Source of the DNA: Microbacterium foliorum
GTDB taxonomy: Bacteria > Actinomycetota > Actinomycetes > Actinomycetales > Microbacteriaceae
Direction of reading: 5' to 3'
Assembly: GCF_006385575.1 (NCBI RefSeq)
Contig: NZ_CP041040.1
Location: forward strand, 2,852,001 to 2,916,000
DNA length: 64,000 nucleotides
In this document: piece by piece, positions 41,567 to 49,276 of the stretch
Position numbering within the stretch: the first letter of the stretch is position 1
Layout of the letters: every line of letters starts with the position of its first letter
The notes under the pieces: generated by a model
Seen by the model: only the letters and a program-made list of their open reading frames with translations
The model's database searches: none
What the model was told of the DNA's origin: nothing
Made by a program: the position numbers and the translations under genes

Positions 41567-41649
41567 CCGCGGACGAGTGCAGGGCGAGCATCCCCGGTCT
41601 GCTCGCGAAGCCAGACGGAGGATCGGGCGTTCAGAGCCCGAGCAAGTGG

Positions 41650-41722
41650 ACGCGACGGCGGGAGTCGAACCCGCAACGCCTTCAGGTATGAGCTGAGGCC
41701 CGGGACCGCCCGGATCGCCGCG
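41650..41722 (-). tRNA. tRNA-like cloverleaf with CAU anticodon (non-canonical or degenerate)
   Basis: Read 5' to 3' on the minus strand, the 73 bases fold as a full cloverleaf. The acceptor stem has 7 pairs (CGCGGCG with CGTCGCG, one G-U), the D-arm is CCGG/CCGG with a 6-base loop containing GG, and the anticodon loop is CTCATAC with U33 and anticodon CAU on a four-pair stem plus one C-A mismatch. The T-arm GCGGGTTCGACTCCCGC is perfect and at the canonical position. Odd features are A at position 8, no A14, U as discriminator and no encoded CCA. It may be a Met- or Ile-type tRNA, or a decayed copy. The rest of the 292-bp gap 41567-41858 holds nothing else I recognise. Confidence 0.5.
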
Positions 41723-41858
41723 ATGGGAATGACGCTACCGGGGTGCGATCAGGAAGGCCAGGATCGTTGCGGGGATTGACAGAGTGAGTCCGCGCATGAC
41801 GAGGGTCGTCACGCCGCGTCATACGGCCGCGTCCGACGAGCGGTGTAGCGTCTCGAAC

Positions 41859-42794
41859 ATGGCAGCCGCAGACAGTCCCGCGACGACCCCGCAGAAGACC
41901 CACCGCTACCTCCGTCTCTCGCTGGTGCTGATCGTGTTCACGCTGCTCGTCGCCGTCGCGCTGCAGAGCGTCGTCGTCCTGTGGGAGCCGCTGATGTTCG
42001 GCTGGAACCCGCTCGACTCGATCAGCCATGCGGTCTACACCCCGACGCGCGACGTCTTCGTCGGAGCGCTGATCGCGGCATCCGTCGTCCTTCTCGCCCT
42101 CTCGGGTCGCAGCCGCGCGACGACTCTGCTCGACGTGTGCGCGGTCTTCGCGCCGCTCATCGCGATCGTCCCGACCGGGCTCGCCGACACTCGTGCGGTC
42201 GGCCACATCCCGTGCCCGGTCGCGACGGACTGCATCCCGGCGGGATACGTCGGCAGCGCCAAGGCCGGCATCGCCGTCTACGCCGTGGTGGTGGTGGCCG
42301 TGGTGATCACGATGGCCGTGATCCGCCGCCGCACGCGCACCCCGAACCGGGCAGCTGTGCTGGTATCGGCGATCGCGCTCGTCACGGCCACTGTGGTCGC
42401 GGCCCTCGCCTTCGCGCCGGCGCTCAACGAGAACTTCCCGTTCAACTTCTGGCCGGTGCAGAGCATCCACTTCGCGGTGACACTGGTGTTCTTCGGAGTG
42501 TTCGCGGCGGTGCCGATCCTCTACGCGGGCGGCCCGCTCGACCCCGGTGAGACCCCGCCCACGCCCCGCCAGCGATCGATCTACCGCTGGATCGCGGGAC
42601 TGCTGATCGCCGACCTCGTGCTGCTCGTGGTAGCGGTGCTCTTCCGCCAGACCTTCGGCGAGACCCCCGTCGTGCTCATCGGCGAGACCGTCGCCCTGAT
42701 CCTGTTCGGGGCGTTCTGGTGGGTGCAGACGTTCCAGCGGTGGAACGACCCGAACCCGCCCTCGATCATCGCCCGATCGCCCTCAGGGGTGTGA
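41859..42794 (+). CDS. Multi-pass membrane protein of unknown function
   Basis: A 311-residue protein with seven or eight hydrophobic segments, beginning LSLVLIVFTLLVAVALQSVV. It has a Pro/Asp-containing external stretch (NPLDSISHAVYTPTRDVFVG) and a loop with two Cys (GHIPCPVATDCIPAGYVGSA) that may form a disulphide. I do not recognise the family; DUF998-like is a weak possibility. The start at 41859 lies seven bases after a TAGCGT -10 hexamer, so the mRNA may be leaderless; an upstream in-frame ATG/GTG is less likely. It overlaps the convergent WYL regulator gene by 12 bases. Confidence 0.75.
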   Translation: MAAADSPATTPQKTHRYLRLSLVLIVFTLLVAVALQSVVVLWEPLMFGWNPLDSISHAVYTPTRDVFVGALIAASVVLLALSGRSRATTLLDVCAVFAPLIAIVPTGLADTRAVGHIPCPVATDCIPAGYVGSAKAGIAVYAVVVVAVVITMAVIRRRTRTPNRAAVLVSAIALVTATVVAALAFAPALNENFPFNFWPVQSIHFAVTLVFFGVFAAVPILYAGGPLDPGETPPTPRQRSIYRWIAGLLIADLVLLVVAVLFRQTFGETPVVLIGETVALILFGAFWWVQTFQRWNDPNPPSIIARSPSGV

Positions 42795-43766
42795 AGGAGC
42801 GGGCGCGTCGAGCGCCCGCAGCAGCCGCTCCACCGCCTCCCGCAGCTCAGCACGATGCGGCTCGGGAAACGTCGTCGTGTACTCGACCCCCTCGGGAATC
42901 CAGAGCAGCGCGTACATCGCCTCGCGCCAGTCCGAGCCGCCGAACGGCCACCGGGTGCGGCCGTCGCCTTCAGCCGTCGCCCCCTCCGACCACGGCCCGA
43001 ACAGAGCCTGCATCTCGGGGAACGGCAGCTGCATCACGGCATCCGCCTCGATCTTCTGCGGCGACCACGACGCGGCGATGAGCACGCGCTCCTCGACCTC
43101 CTCGGTCGTGATCTCGCGGCGGGTGAACAGCACCCGCGTGTGCTCGACCGAGACGATGCGGTCGACGCGGAAAGTGCGCCAGTCGTCGCGGTCGAGATCC
43201 CAGCAGAGAAGGAACCACTTGCGGCCTGACGGCGCCAGAGCGTGCGGCTCGACCCGGCGGACGCTCTCGGCCCCCGCCCCGTCGACGTAGCGCATCCGCA
43301 GACGCTCATGGTCGCGGGTCGCCATCGCGATCTCGCCCAGCACGACGGGCGAGACGACCGGGGCGTCGCCGATTCGCGGCGGCTGCACGGCGGCGGCGAG
43401 CGCGTTGACCCGCTGGCGCAGCGCAGACGGCAGCACCTGCTCGAGCTTCGCGAGCGCCGTCAGCGTCACCTCGGCACCGCCCACGAGCTGCTGGGTCGCC
43501 GCGACCCGGAGACCGATCGCCATGGTCACGGCCTCATCGTCGGTGAGCAGCAGCGGAGGCACCGCGCTGCCGGCCTCGAGGCGGTATCCGCCTGCGGCTC
43601 CGGGCGTCGACTCCACGCGGTACCCGAGCTCGCGCAGCCGGTCGACGTCGCGGCGCACCGTGCGCTCGGTGACGCCGAGCCTGCTCGCAAGTTCCGTGCC
43701 GGGCCAGTGCCGGTGCGTCTGCAGCAGGTTGAGCAGGGCGAGGGCCCTGGTGGTGGTGTCGGACAT
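42783..43766 (-). CDS. WYL domain transcriptional regulator (DeoR-like HTH)
   Basis: A 327-residue regulator. The N-terminal HTH_11 winged helix is TRALALLNLLQTHRHWPGTE, then LASRLGVTERTVRRDVDRLR with ELGYRVESTPGAAGGYRLEA. The WYL domain spans about 140-220 (RDHERLRMRYVDGAGAESVR, RRVEPHALAPSGRKWFLLCW, FRVDRI), and a C-terminal WCX region follows. WYL proteins bind ligands or nucleic acids and control adjacent genes. It is divergent from the DrrAB-like exporter genes 61 bases away and is the likely regulator of them. The start MSDTTTRA has GGAG at the expected distance; the longer in-frame ORF runs into the divergent gene. Confidence 0.88.
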   Translation of the reverse strand: MSDTTTRALALLNLLQTHRHWPGTELASRLGVTERTVRRDVDRLRELGYRVESTPGAAGGYRLEAGSAVPPLLLTDDEAVTMAIGLRVAATQQLVGGAEVTLTALAKLEQVLPSALRQRVNALAAAVQPPRIGDAPVVSPVVLGEIAMATRDHERLRMRYVDGAGAESVRRVEPHALAPSGRKWFLLCWDLDRDDWRTFRVDRIVSVEHTRVLFTRREITTEEVEERVLIAASWSPQKIEADAVMQLPFPEMQALFGPWSEGATAEGDGRTRWPFGGSDWREAMYALLWIPEGVEYTTTFPEPHRAELREAVERLLRALDAPAPSHP

Positions 43767-43827
43767 GTCTCCAGAATCCCAGACATCGCGGACAGAATCT
43801 GTCCTGGTTGCTTCGTACTCTCTGAGC

Positions 43828-44865
43828 ATGTCGAACGAATCCATCATCGAAACCGAAGGCCTGACCAAGGTCTTCACCGCCAAGAAGACGTCGGTCGAAG
43901 CGGTCACCGACCTCTCCTTCACCGCGGTGCGCGGCGAGCTCGTCGCGTTCCTCGGCCCGAACGGCGCGGGCAAGTCCACAAGCCTGCGGATGCTGACGAC
44001 GCTCATCCCGCCGACATCGGGGACCGCCCGCGTCGTCGGCCACGACATCCGCACGGATGCCGCCGGAGTCCGCGCACGCATCGGCTACGTCGGTCAGCTC
44101 ACGAGCGGCAGCTTCTCGCAGCGGGTGCGCGATGAGCTGCTCAGCCAGGGCGCGTTCTACGGCATGAGTCGGCGCGACAGCATCCGTCGCGCCGACGAGC
44201 TGATCGAGTCGCTCGATCTCTCCTCGTTCGCGACCCGCACGGTGCAGCAGCTCAGCGGAGGACAGAAGCGTCGGCTCGACATCGCGCTCGGCCTCATGCA
44301 CGCGCCGCCTCTGATCTTCTTGGACGAGCCGTCGACCGGGCTCGACCCGCAGAGCCGCGCGAACCTCTGGGAGCACATCCTCGACCTGCGCACCCAGCAC
44401 GGCACGACCGTCTTCCTCACCACGCACTACCTCGAGGAGGCCGACAGGTATGCCGAGCGAGTGATGGTCATGGACAAGGGCCGCATCATCGCCGACGACG
44501 ATGCGGCAGCACTCAAGGCGACCCTCGCCGGCGACGTGCTCACCTTCGGCTTCGCGAACGACGCGGATGCGGCGAACGCACGCTCCGTCGTCGCCCGCCT
44601 CAGCGCCGCCGAGGTGTCGCTCGACGGCGAATCGCTGTCGCTGGCCGTGCCGGACGGCGACCGACTGCTGCCTGTGATCGTGCGCGAGCTGGATGCCGCC
44701 GGCATCCTCGTCCGTCGGGCGACCGGCGTGCCGCCCACGCTCGACGACGTGTTCCTCGCGCTCACCGGGCGCACCCTGCGCGAAGCGGGCGAGGGCAGCG
44801 CCGATGCACCCGAATCCGGCGCCGAGACGGGTGTCGAGAACGACAAGACAGGAGTCCTCTCATGA
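43828..44865 (+). CDS. ABC transporter ATP-binding protein, DrrA-like
   Basis: A 345-residue ATPase of the daunorubicin-resistance (DrrA) type. Walker A GPNGAGKST is at 44-52, the Q-loop is IGYVGQLTSGSF, the signature LSGGQKRRLDIALGLM is near 144-159, Walker B is LIFLDEPSTGLD, and the H-loop is FLTTHYLEEAD. The C-terminal extension of about 100 residues (LSLAVPDGDRLLPVIVRELD, then PTLDDVFLALTGR) is the DUF4162 accessory domain of this group. It powers the permease encoded next (ATGA overlap) for export of a drug or lipid. A TACTCT -10 lies six bases before the ATG, so the mRNA may be leaderless. Confidence 0.92.
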   Translation: MSNESIIETEGLTKVFTAKKTSVEAVTDLSFTAVRGELVAFLGPNGAGKSTSLRMLTTLIPPTSGTARVVGHDIRTDAAGVRARIGYVGQLTSGSFSQRVRDELLSQGAFYGMSRRDSIRRADELIESLDLSSFATRTVQQLSGGQKRRLDIALGLMHAPPLIFLDEPSTGLDPQSRANLWEHILDLRTQHGTTVFLTTHYLEEADRYAERVMVMDKGRIIADDDAAALKATLAGDVLTFGFANDADAANARSVVARLSAAEVSLDGESLSLAVPDGDRLLPVIVRELDAAGILVRRATGVPPTLDDVFLALTGRTLREAGEGSADAPESGAETGVENDKTGVLS

Positions 44866-45644
44866 CCACCACGACCGACACCCTCGTGCGCGCGAACCTC
44901 GTGCGCGACACGAAGAACGTGCTGACCCGCGAGCTCAAGCCAGTGCTGCGCGACCCGTTCACGCTGATCTTCAGCCTGCTGCAGCCGCTCGTGTTCCTGG
45001 GCCTGTTCGCGCCGCTGCTGATCGGCGGCTCCGGTCAGCCGGCCGGAGAGACCCTCGCCTGGTTCGTGCCCGGCGTGCTCGTCATGATCGTGCTGTTCGG
45101 CACCGGGGCCACCGGCTCGAACCTGCAGTACGAGATGATGACCGGCTCGCACGAGCGCACGCTGGTCGCACCGCTCGCCCGCTCGTCGCTGCTCGTCGGT
45201 CGCGCACTCAAGGAGATCGCGCCGATCGTGGTGCAGGCGCTGATCATCGTGCTGATCGCGTGGCCGTTCGGCTTCGCGATCAACGTGCCTGGACTGCTCA
45301 TCGGGCTCGCGCTGCTCGCGGTCTTCGGCGTGGGCCTCGGCTCGCTGTCGTACTCGCTGGCGCTCGCTACGAAGGACCGCGAGTGGTTGTTCTGGGGAGT
45401 GCAGCAGTCGCTGATCTTCCCGCTGCTGATCCTCTCGGGCATGCTGCTGCCGCTCGACGACGGGCCCGACTGGATGCGGGCGGTCGCGTCGGTCAACCCG
45501 GTCAACTGGGTCGTGCAGGCCGAACGGGCGCTGTTCGCCGGAGACCTCGGCGACCCGACAGTGCTGTGGGGCTGGGTCTCGGCTCTCGCCGTCGCGGTCG
45601 TCGGACTCGTGGTGGGAGTGCGGGCGATCCGTCGCAGCAGCTGA
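44862..45644 (+). CDS. ABC-2 type transporter permease, DrrB-like
   Basis: A 260-residue permease with six membrane helices: LIFSLLQPLVFLGLFAPLLI first, then a segment around WFVPGVLVMIVLFGTGATGS, and later LIFPLLILSGMLLPLDDGPD, the conserved ABC-2 motif near the C-terminal helices. It partners the DrrA-like ATPase encoded just upstream and likely exports hydrophobic compounds. The ATG lies within the stop of the ATPase gene, so the two are translated in a coupled way. A hairpin downstream (45656-45686) ends the unit. Confidence 0.9.
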   Translation: MTTTTDTLVRANLVRDTKNVLTRELKPVLRDPFTLIFSLLQPLVFLGLFAPLLIGGSGQPAGETLAWFVPGVLVMIVLFGTGATGSNLQYEMMTGSHERTLVAPLARSSLLVGRALKEIAPIVVQALIIVLIAWPFGFAINVPGLLIGLALLAVFGVGLGSLSYSLALATKDREWLFWGVQQSLIFPLLILSGMLLPLDDGPDWMRAVASVNPVNWVVQAERALFAGDLGDPTVLWGWVSALAVAVVGLVVGVRAIRRSS

Positions 45645-45655
45645 TGCGGCAGCGG

Positions 45656-45686
45656 CTCGATCCGGCGTGATCAGCGCCGGATCGAG
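45656..45686. terminator. Bidirectional stem-loop between convergent genes
   Basis: 12-base perfect arms CTCGATCCGGCG/CGCCGGATCGAG (45656-45667, 45675-45686) with a 7-base loop, between the DrrB-like gene and the convergent DUF6716 gene, whose stop codon is in the loop. There is no long T-run, but position and strength suit a terminator for both strands. Confidence 0.55.
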
Positions 45687-47062
45687 TCGTGGAACGGGTT
45701 CGGCTCGAGCGTGAAGTCGGTGGTCGCGTCAGCCCAGGTGGCACCATCGCCGGATGTGCGCCCACGGCGCAGCGCGGCGAGCAGCGCCGTCGCGGGCACC
45801 CCCACGGCGAGAGCAGCAGTGCCGCCGAGCGTGCGATCCTTCGAGCCGAGCACGCTCGCGCGGTGCCATGCCTCGTGCATCGCTCCGCCTCGCGCTGGGG
45901 GCACGAGCTTCGCCGGCAGAGCGCCGGCTCTGCGCAGAGCGACGAGCTGCTCGACATGGTTCCACCAGGTCGACTCGGCCGCCGGGTGGAAGTAGTTGTC
46001 TCGCAGCCAGGCGGGGTGCGGATGCCGGAATCGACCGGCCACGACCTCGTTGCGTCCGCCGAGCAGGCCGCTGCCGACGAATACCGTGTTGAGCAGGCTC
46101 TTGCTGACGCCGAACGAGTCCAGCGCGATCACGGGCACGCCGAGCGCCACGGCTTCGACGGCCGCGGTCGAGCTGACGGTGACGAGTCCGGCCGCCGTCG
46201 AGAGCGCGGCGGCCATCGACGAGTACGAGACCACGAGATTGTCCGGGCGCCGGGCAGGCAGCAGCTCGAGATACGGATCGCGCTCGAGGTGGGTCTCGGA
46301 CTCCCCCGGACGCGAGCGCAGCTTGACGACGACTCGACGGTTCGGGTCGGCCTCGGCCGCCCTGACGAGGGTCGCGGCGATCTCGGCACGTTCGTCGCGA
46401 CCGACCGGCACCAGCGCCTGCGCCGCGAACACGATGTCGGTCGCCGGCATACGCACCGCGCTCGGAGCGGCCGGGCGCTCGGCGATGAGGGTGCCGGCCG
46501 GGTGGCCCGCGTCGGCCCCGAGCACTCGCGCCCGGTCAGCGGCGAGCATCCGCGATCGGGAACGGGCGAACGGCAGCGTGGCCAGCGCCGTCGGCACCTG
46601 CACGCCGATCCGACGGCCCAGCTCGGCGAAGGCTCGTTCCTCGCGATGGGAGTGCACGACGAGCAGGTCGGCGTGGCGGCGGTAGTCCAGGGCGCCGCGC
46701 TGCGCGGGGATCGCCATCCCCGGCAGCCCCGCGACGACGACCGGTCGGTGCGAGAGCGTGTCGATCAGGCGTCCCATCAGGCGCACGAACGGCCCTCGCC
46801 CGGCGAGCAGGACCACGTCGGGCCGCTGCCCCTCGAGCCACGCGGCCGCCTGAGCGAAACCGATGCGGGTGACGTCGCCCGACAGCATCCCGGTGCCGGC
46901 CAGCGCCGTGCGCTGCTGATCGATGCTCGCGGTCAGCGGCGTCTGCACCAGCAGCAGATGCGGACGGATGCCGGGCACACTGCCGAGCAGCGATGCCGAC
47001 CACTTCACGAAGGAGTCGGCGTCGGCGATCGCGACGACCCGCAGTGCACCCGATCCGATCAT
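45671..47062 (-). CDS. DUF6716-like putative glycosyltransferase
   Basis: A 463-residue protein with a GT-B-like layout: an N-terminal Rossmann-type half (RVVAIADADSFVKWSASLLG, VVVAGLPGMAIPAQRGALDY, ADLLVVHSHREERAFAELGR) and a C-terminal half with VVVKLRSRPGE and the segment VTVSSTAAVEAVALGVPVIA, where sialyl- and polysialyltransferases place a Ser-Ser/Thr nucleotide-sugar motif. I take it to be the DUF6716 putative glycosyltransferase of Microbacteriaceae. It is last in the nonulosonic acid operon, its ATG overlapping the neuB stop, so it probably acts on CMP-activated sugar made by the same operon. Confidence 0.72.
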   Translation of the reverse strand: MIGSGALRVVAIADADSFVKWSASLLGSVPGIRPHLLLVQTPLTASIDQQRTALAGTGMLSGDVTRIGFAQAAAWLEGQRPDVVLLAGRGPFVRLMGRLIDTLSHRPVVVAGLPGMAIPAQRGALDYRRHADLLVVHSHREERAFAELGRRIGVQVPTALATLPFARSRSRMLAADRARVLGADAGHPAGTLIAERPAAPSAVRMPATDIVFAAQALVPVGRDERAEIAATLVRAAEADPNRRVVVKLRSRPGESETHLERDPYLELLPARRPDNLVVSYSSMAAALSTAAGLVTVSSTAAVEAVALGVPVIALDSFGVSKSLLNTVFVGSGLLGGRNEVVAGRFRHPHPAWLRDNYFHPAAESTWWNHVEQLVALRRAGALPAKLVPPARGGAMHEAWHRASVLGSKDRTLGGTAALAVGVPATALLAALRRGRTSGDGATWADATTDFTLEPNPFHDSIRR

Positions 47063-47931
47063 GCCGAGATGCGACGCAGCTTCGCCATGGGCGCGCGCTC
47101 GCTGTCGAACACGCGCTTGACGCCGTCGCCCAGCGCCATCTCGATCACGCGGATGTCGCGCACGAGGTGCTCGAGGCCGGTGGGCTCGAGGGATGCCGCG
47201 TGGTCGGAGCCCCACATCGTGCGATCGAGGGTGATGTGGCGTTCGACCGCGACCGCACCGATCGCGACGGCGGCGAGAGAGATCTGCAGACCCCGCTCGT
47301 GGCCCGAGTAGCCGACCGGCACTCCGGGGTAGCGGTCGCGCAGCGTGGCGATCGCGCGGAGGTTGGCCTCTTCGGGCTCGAGCGGGTAGGTCGACGTGGC
47401 GTGCATGAGCACGACGCGGTCGGTGCCGAGCGTGGCGAGGGCGCGGTCGATCTGCTCGATCGTCGACATGCCGGTCGAGAGGATGATCGGCTTGCCGGTC
47501 TCGCGCAGGGCGACGAGCAGCTCGGTGTCGGTGAGGCTGGCCGAAGCCACCTTGTGGGCCACGACGTTGAGGTCTTCGAGGAAGTCGACGCTGGGCACGT
47601 CCCACGGTGAGGCGAACCAGTCGAGACCGAGCATCGTGGCGTGGTCGCCGATGGCGATGTACTCGTCGCGGCCGAACTCGACGCGGCGGCGGTAGTCGAG
47701 GTAGCTCATCGTGCCCCACGGCGTCTCACGCGGAACATCGCGCATGTGCTCGGGGGTCGAGATCTCGGGGGTGCGCTTCTGGAACTTCACGGCGTCGGCA
47801 CCCGCCTTCGCTGCGACGTCGATCAGACGCTTGGCGATGTCGACGTCACCGTTGTGGTTGAGGCCGATCTCCGCGATGACATAGGCGGGGTGGCCGCCGC
47901 CGATCACGCGTGAGCCGATGCTGACAGTCAT
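47059..47931 (-). CDS. neuB: N-acetylneuraminate (nonulosonic acid) synthase, catalytic domain only
   Basis: A 290-residue TIM-barrel enzyme that condenses phosphoenolpyruvate with ManNAc or a related hexosamine to make a nine-carbon sialic-type acid. Motifs are YVIAEIGLNHNGDVDIAKRL (17-36), GADAVKFQKR, VAHKVASASLTD, ILSTGMSTIEQID, GYSGHERGLQISLAAVAIGA, and HITLDRTMWGSDHAASLEP. The usual C-terminal SAF (antifreeze-like) domain of about 60 residues is missing; in characterised NeuB it reaches into the partner's active site. GGAGGAACC precedes the ATG. A gap of 85 bases separates it from the neuA-like gene, and it overlaps the DUF6716 gene. Confidence 0.9.
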   Translation of the reverse strand: MTVSIGSRVIGGGHPAYVIAEIGLNHNGDVDIAKRLIDVAAKAGADAVKFQKRTPEISTPEHMRDVPRETPWGTMSYLDYRRRVEFGRDEYIAIGDHATMLGLDWFASPWDVPSVDFLEDLNVVAHKVASASLTDTELLVALRETGKPIILSTGMSTIEQIDRALATLGTDRVVLMHATSTYPLEPEEANLRAIATLRDRYPGVPVGYSGHERGLQISLAAVAIGAVAVERHITLDRTMWGSDHAASLEPTGLEHLVRDIRVIEMALGDGVKRVFDSERAPMAKLRRISA

Positions 47932-48016
47932 GGTTCCTCCGGTCGTCGAAATGGCCTTCTCCCCTGAGTACGCGCCGAGAGTGAACGCCACACGACAGGA
48001 GGGTTACCGGCACCGG

Positions 48017-49276
48017 TCAGGCGGGCAACACCCGTTCGATCAGCTCCCGGACGGCGCCGTGGCCGCCGCTGCGGCTGAGCACGACACGGGCCGCCTCGAG
48101 CACGAGCGGATGCGCGTCGGCCACGGCGACGGGCCAGCCGACGATGCGCAGGGCCGGGAGGTCGTTGACGTCGTTGCCGAGGTACGCGATGTCGGCGAGG
48201 GGGATGCCGACCTCCTCCGCCCACCCCCGCAGCGCCGACTCCTTGTCGTCGATGCCGTGCAGAACGGGAACGCGGAGCTTCTCTGCCCGAGCCCGCACGA
48301 CGGCATTGACCTCGGTCGAGAGGATGAGCATCGGGATGCCGGCACGCCGCAGCAGCGACACCCCCATGCCGTCCTCGCGGCTCACGCGCACGCGTTCGAC
48401 GCCATCGGCGTCGACTGTGGCGGTGTCGTCGGTGTGCACCCCGTCGAAGTCGGTGACGATCGCTCGCACCGGCACCCGCTCAGGGCTCTCGTGAAGGGCT
48501 GCGAGTGCGCGGGCGATGCGGAGCTGCTGCTCGTCGTCGATCTCGATCGCCGTCCACTCCGGCACCTCGGCGATGCGGATGCGACCGAAGAAACGGTGCT
48601 TCGCCTCACGGAAGCCGTCCACCCGGAACACATAGAAAGCGCCCGTCTCGAGGAAGTGTGGCTCGCGGTCCTGCCGCCGAGGACGATGCGCGGCGTCGTG
48701 GTTGAGTGCGACGGCCGCGTCGGCATCCGTCCGCCCTGCCCCGCTCGTCTGCCGTGGGTCGCCGCGCGACCAGAGGAACCCGTAGGTCTCGTGAGCCGCG
48801 AACATGCTGTCGGCCTTGCGCTCGCGCACCTCGCGCACCGCACCGGACAGCGCGTCCCGCGCGATGAACGGCGACGTCGCCTGCAGGAACGCCACCACAT
48901 CGGCCCGCTCTCCTTCGGCATCGAGCACGTCGAGCGCATGCAGGATCGCGGACTCCGACGAGGCCGTGTCACCGGAGATCTCGGACGGTCGCCGCACGAC
49001 TCGCGCCCCGGCGGCCTCGCTCACCGCGGCGATCTCGTCGTCATCGGTCGAGACGACCACGAGATCGATGCCGTGGGTCTCCGATGCGGTGCGCACGGCA
49101 CGTTCGATGAGCGGCACCCCGCCGACGCGCCGCAGGTTCTTGCGCGGCACGCCCTTCGATCCGCCCCGTGCCGGGATGATCGCGACGACCCTGCCTGCGT
49201 CCGCCCTCTGCTGTCGCCCGGTCATGTCGCCCGTCCCGTCGCCATCGTCGCCCGTCGTCATTTTCATCGCGCTCAT
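48017..49276 (-). CDS. neuA: CMP-nonulosonate cytidylyltransferase fused to a KdsC-like HAD phosphatase
   Basis: A 419-residue two-domain protein. Residues 30-260 are a CMP-sialic acid synthetase: IIPARGGSKGVPRKNL (33-48) binds CTP, followed by ERADVVAFLQATSPF and the family end. Residues 271-419 are a HAD phosphatase of the KdsC type with all catalytic motifs: DFDGVHTD (276-283), LST (319-321), DDKES (Lys345) and LGNDVNDL (366-373). It could dephosphorylate a nonulosonate 9-phosphate and then activate the free acid with CTP. Vertebrate CMP-sialic acid synthetase has a comparable domain order. The start at 49276 overlaps the upstream stop (ATGA). Confidence 0.88.
   Translation of the reverse strand: MSAMKMTTGDDGDGTGDMTGRQQRADAGRVVAIIPARGGSKGVPRKNLRRVGGVPLIERAVRTASETHGIDLVVVSTDDDEIAAVSEAAGARVVRRPSEISGDTASSESAILHALDVLDAEGERADVVAFLQATSPFIARDALSGAVREVRERKADSMFAAHETYGFLWSRGDPRQTSGAGRTDADAAVALNHDAAHRPRRQDREPHFLETGAFYVFRVDGFREAKHRFFGRIRIAEVPEWTAIEIDDEQQLRIARALAALHESPERVPVRAIVTDFDGVHTDDTATVDADGVERVRVSREDGMGVSLLRRAGIPMLILSTEVNAVVRARAEKLRVPVLHGIDDKESALRGWAEEVGIPLADIAYLGNDVNDLPALRIVGWPVAVADAHPLVLEAARVVLSRSGGHGAVRELIERVLPA

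Noticed and set aside
41646..41700. Only a 3' half of a tRNA left as an attachment site
   Set aside because: First reading; a matching 5' acceptor strand and D-arm were then found at 41698-41722, so the whole cloverleaf is present. An integration scar is still possible but there is no second copy in the window.
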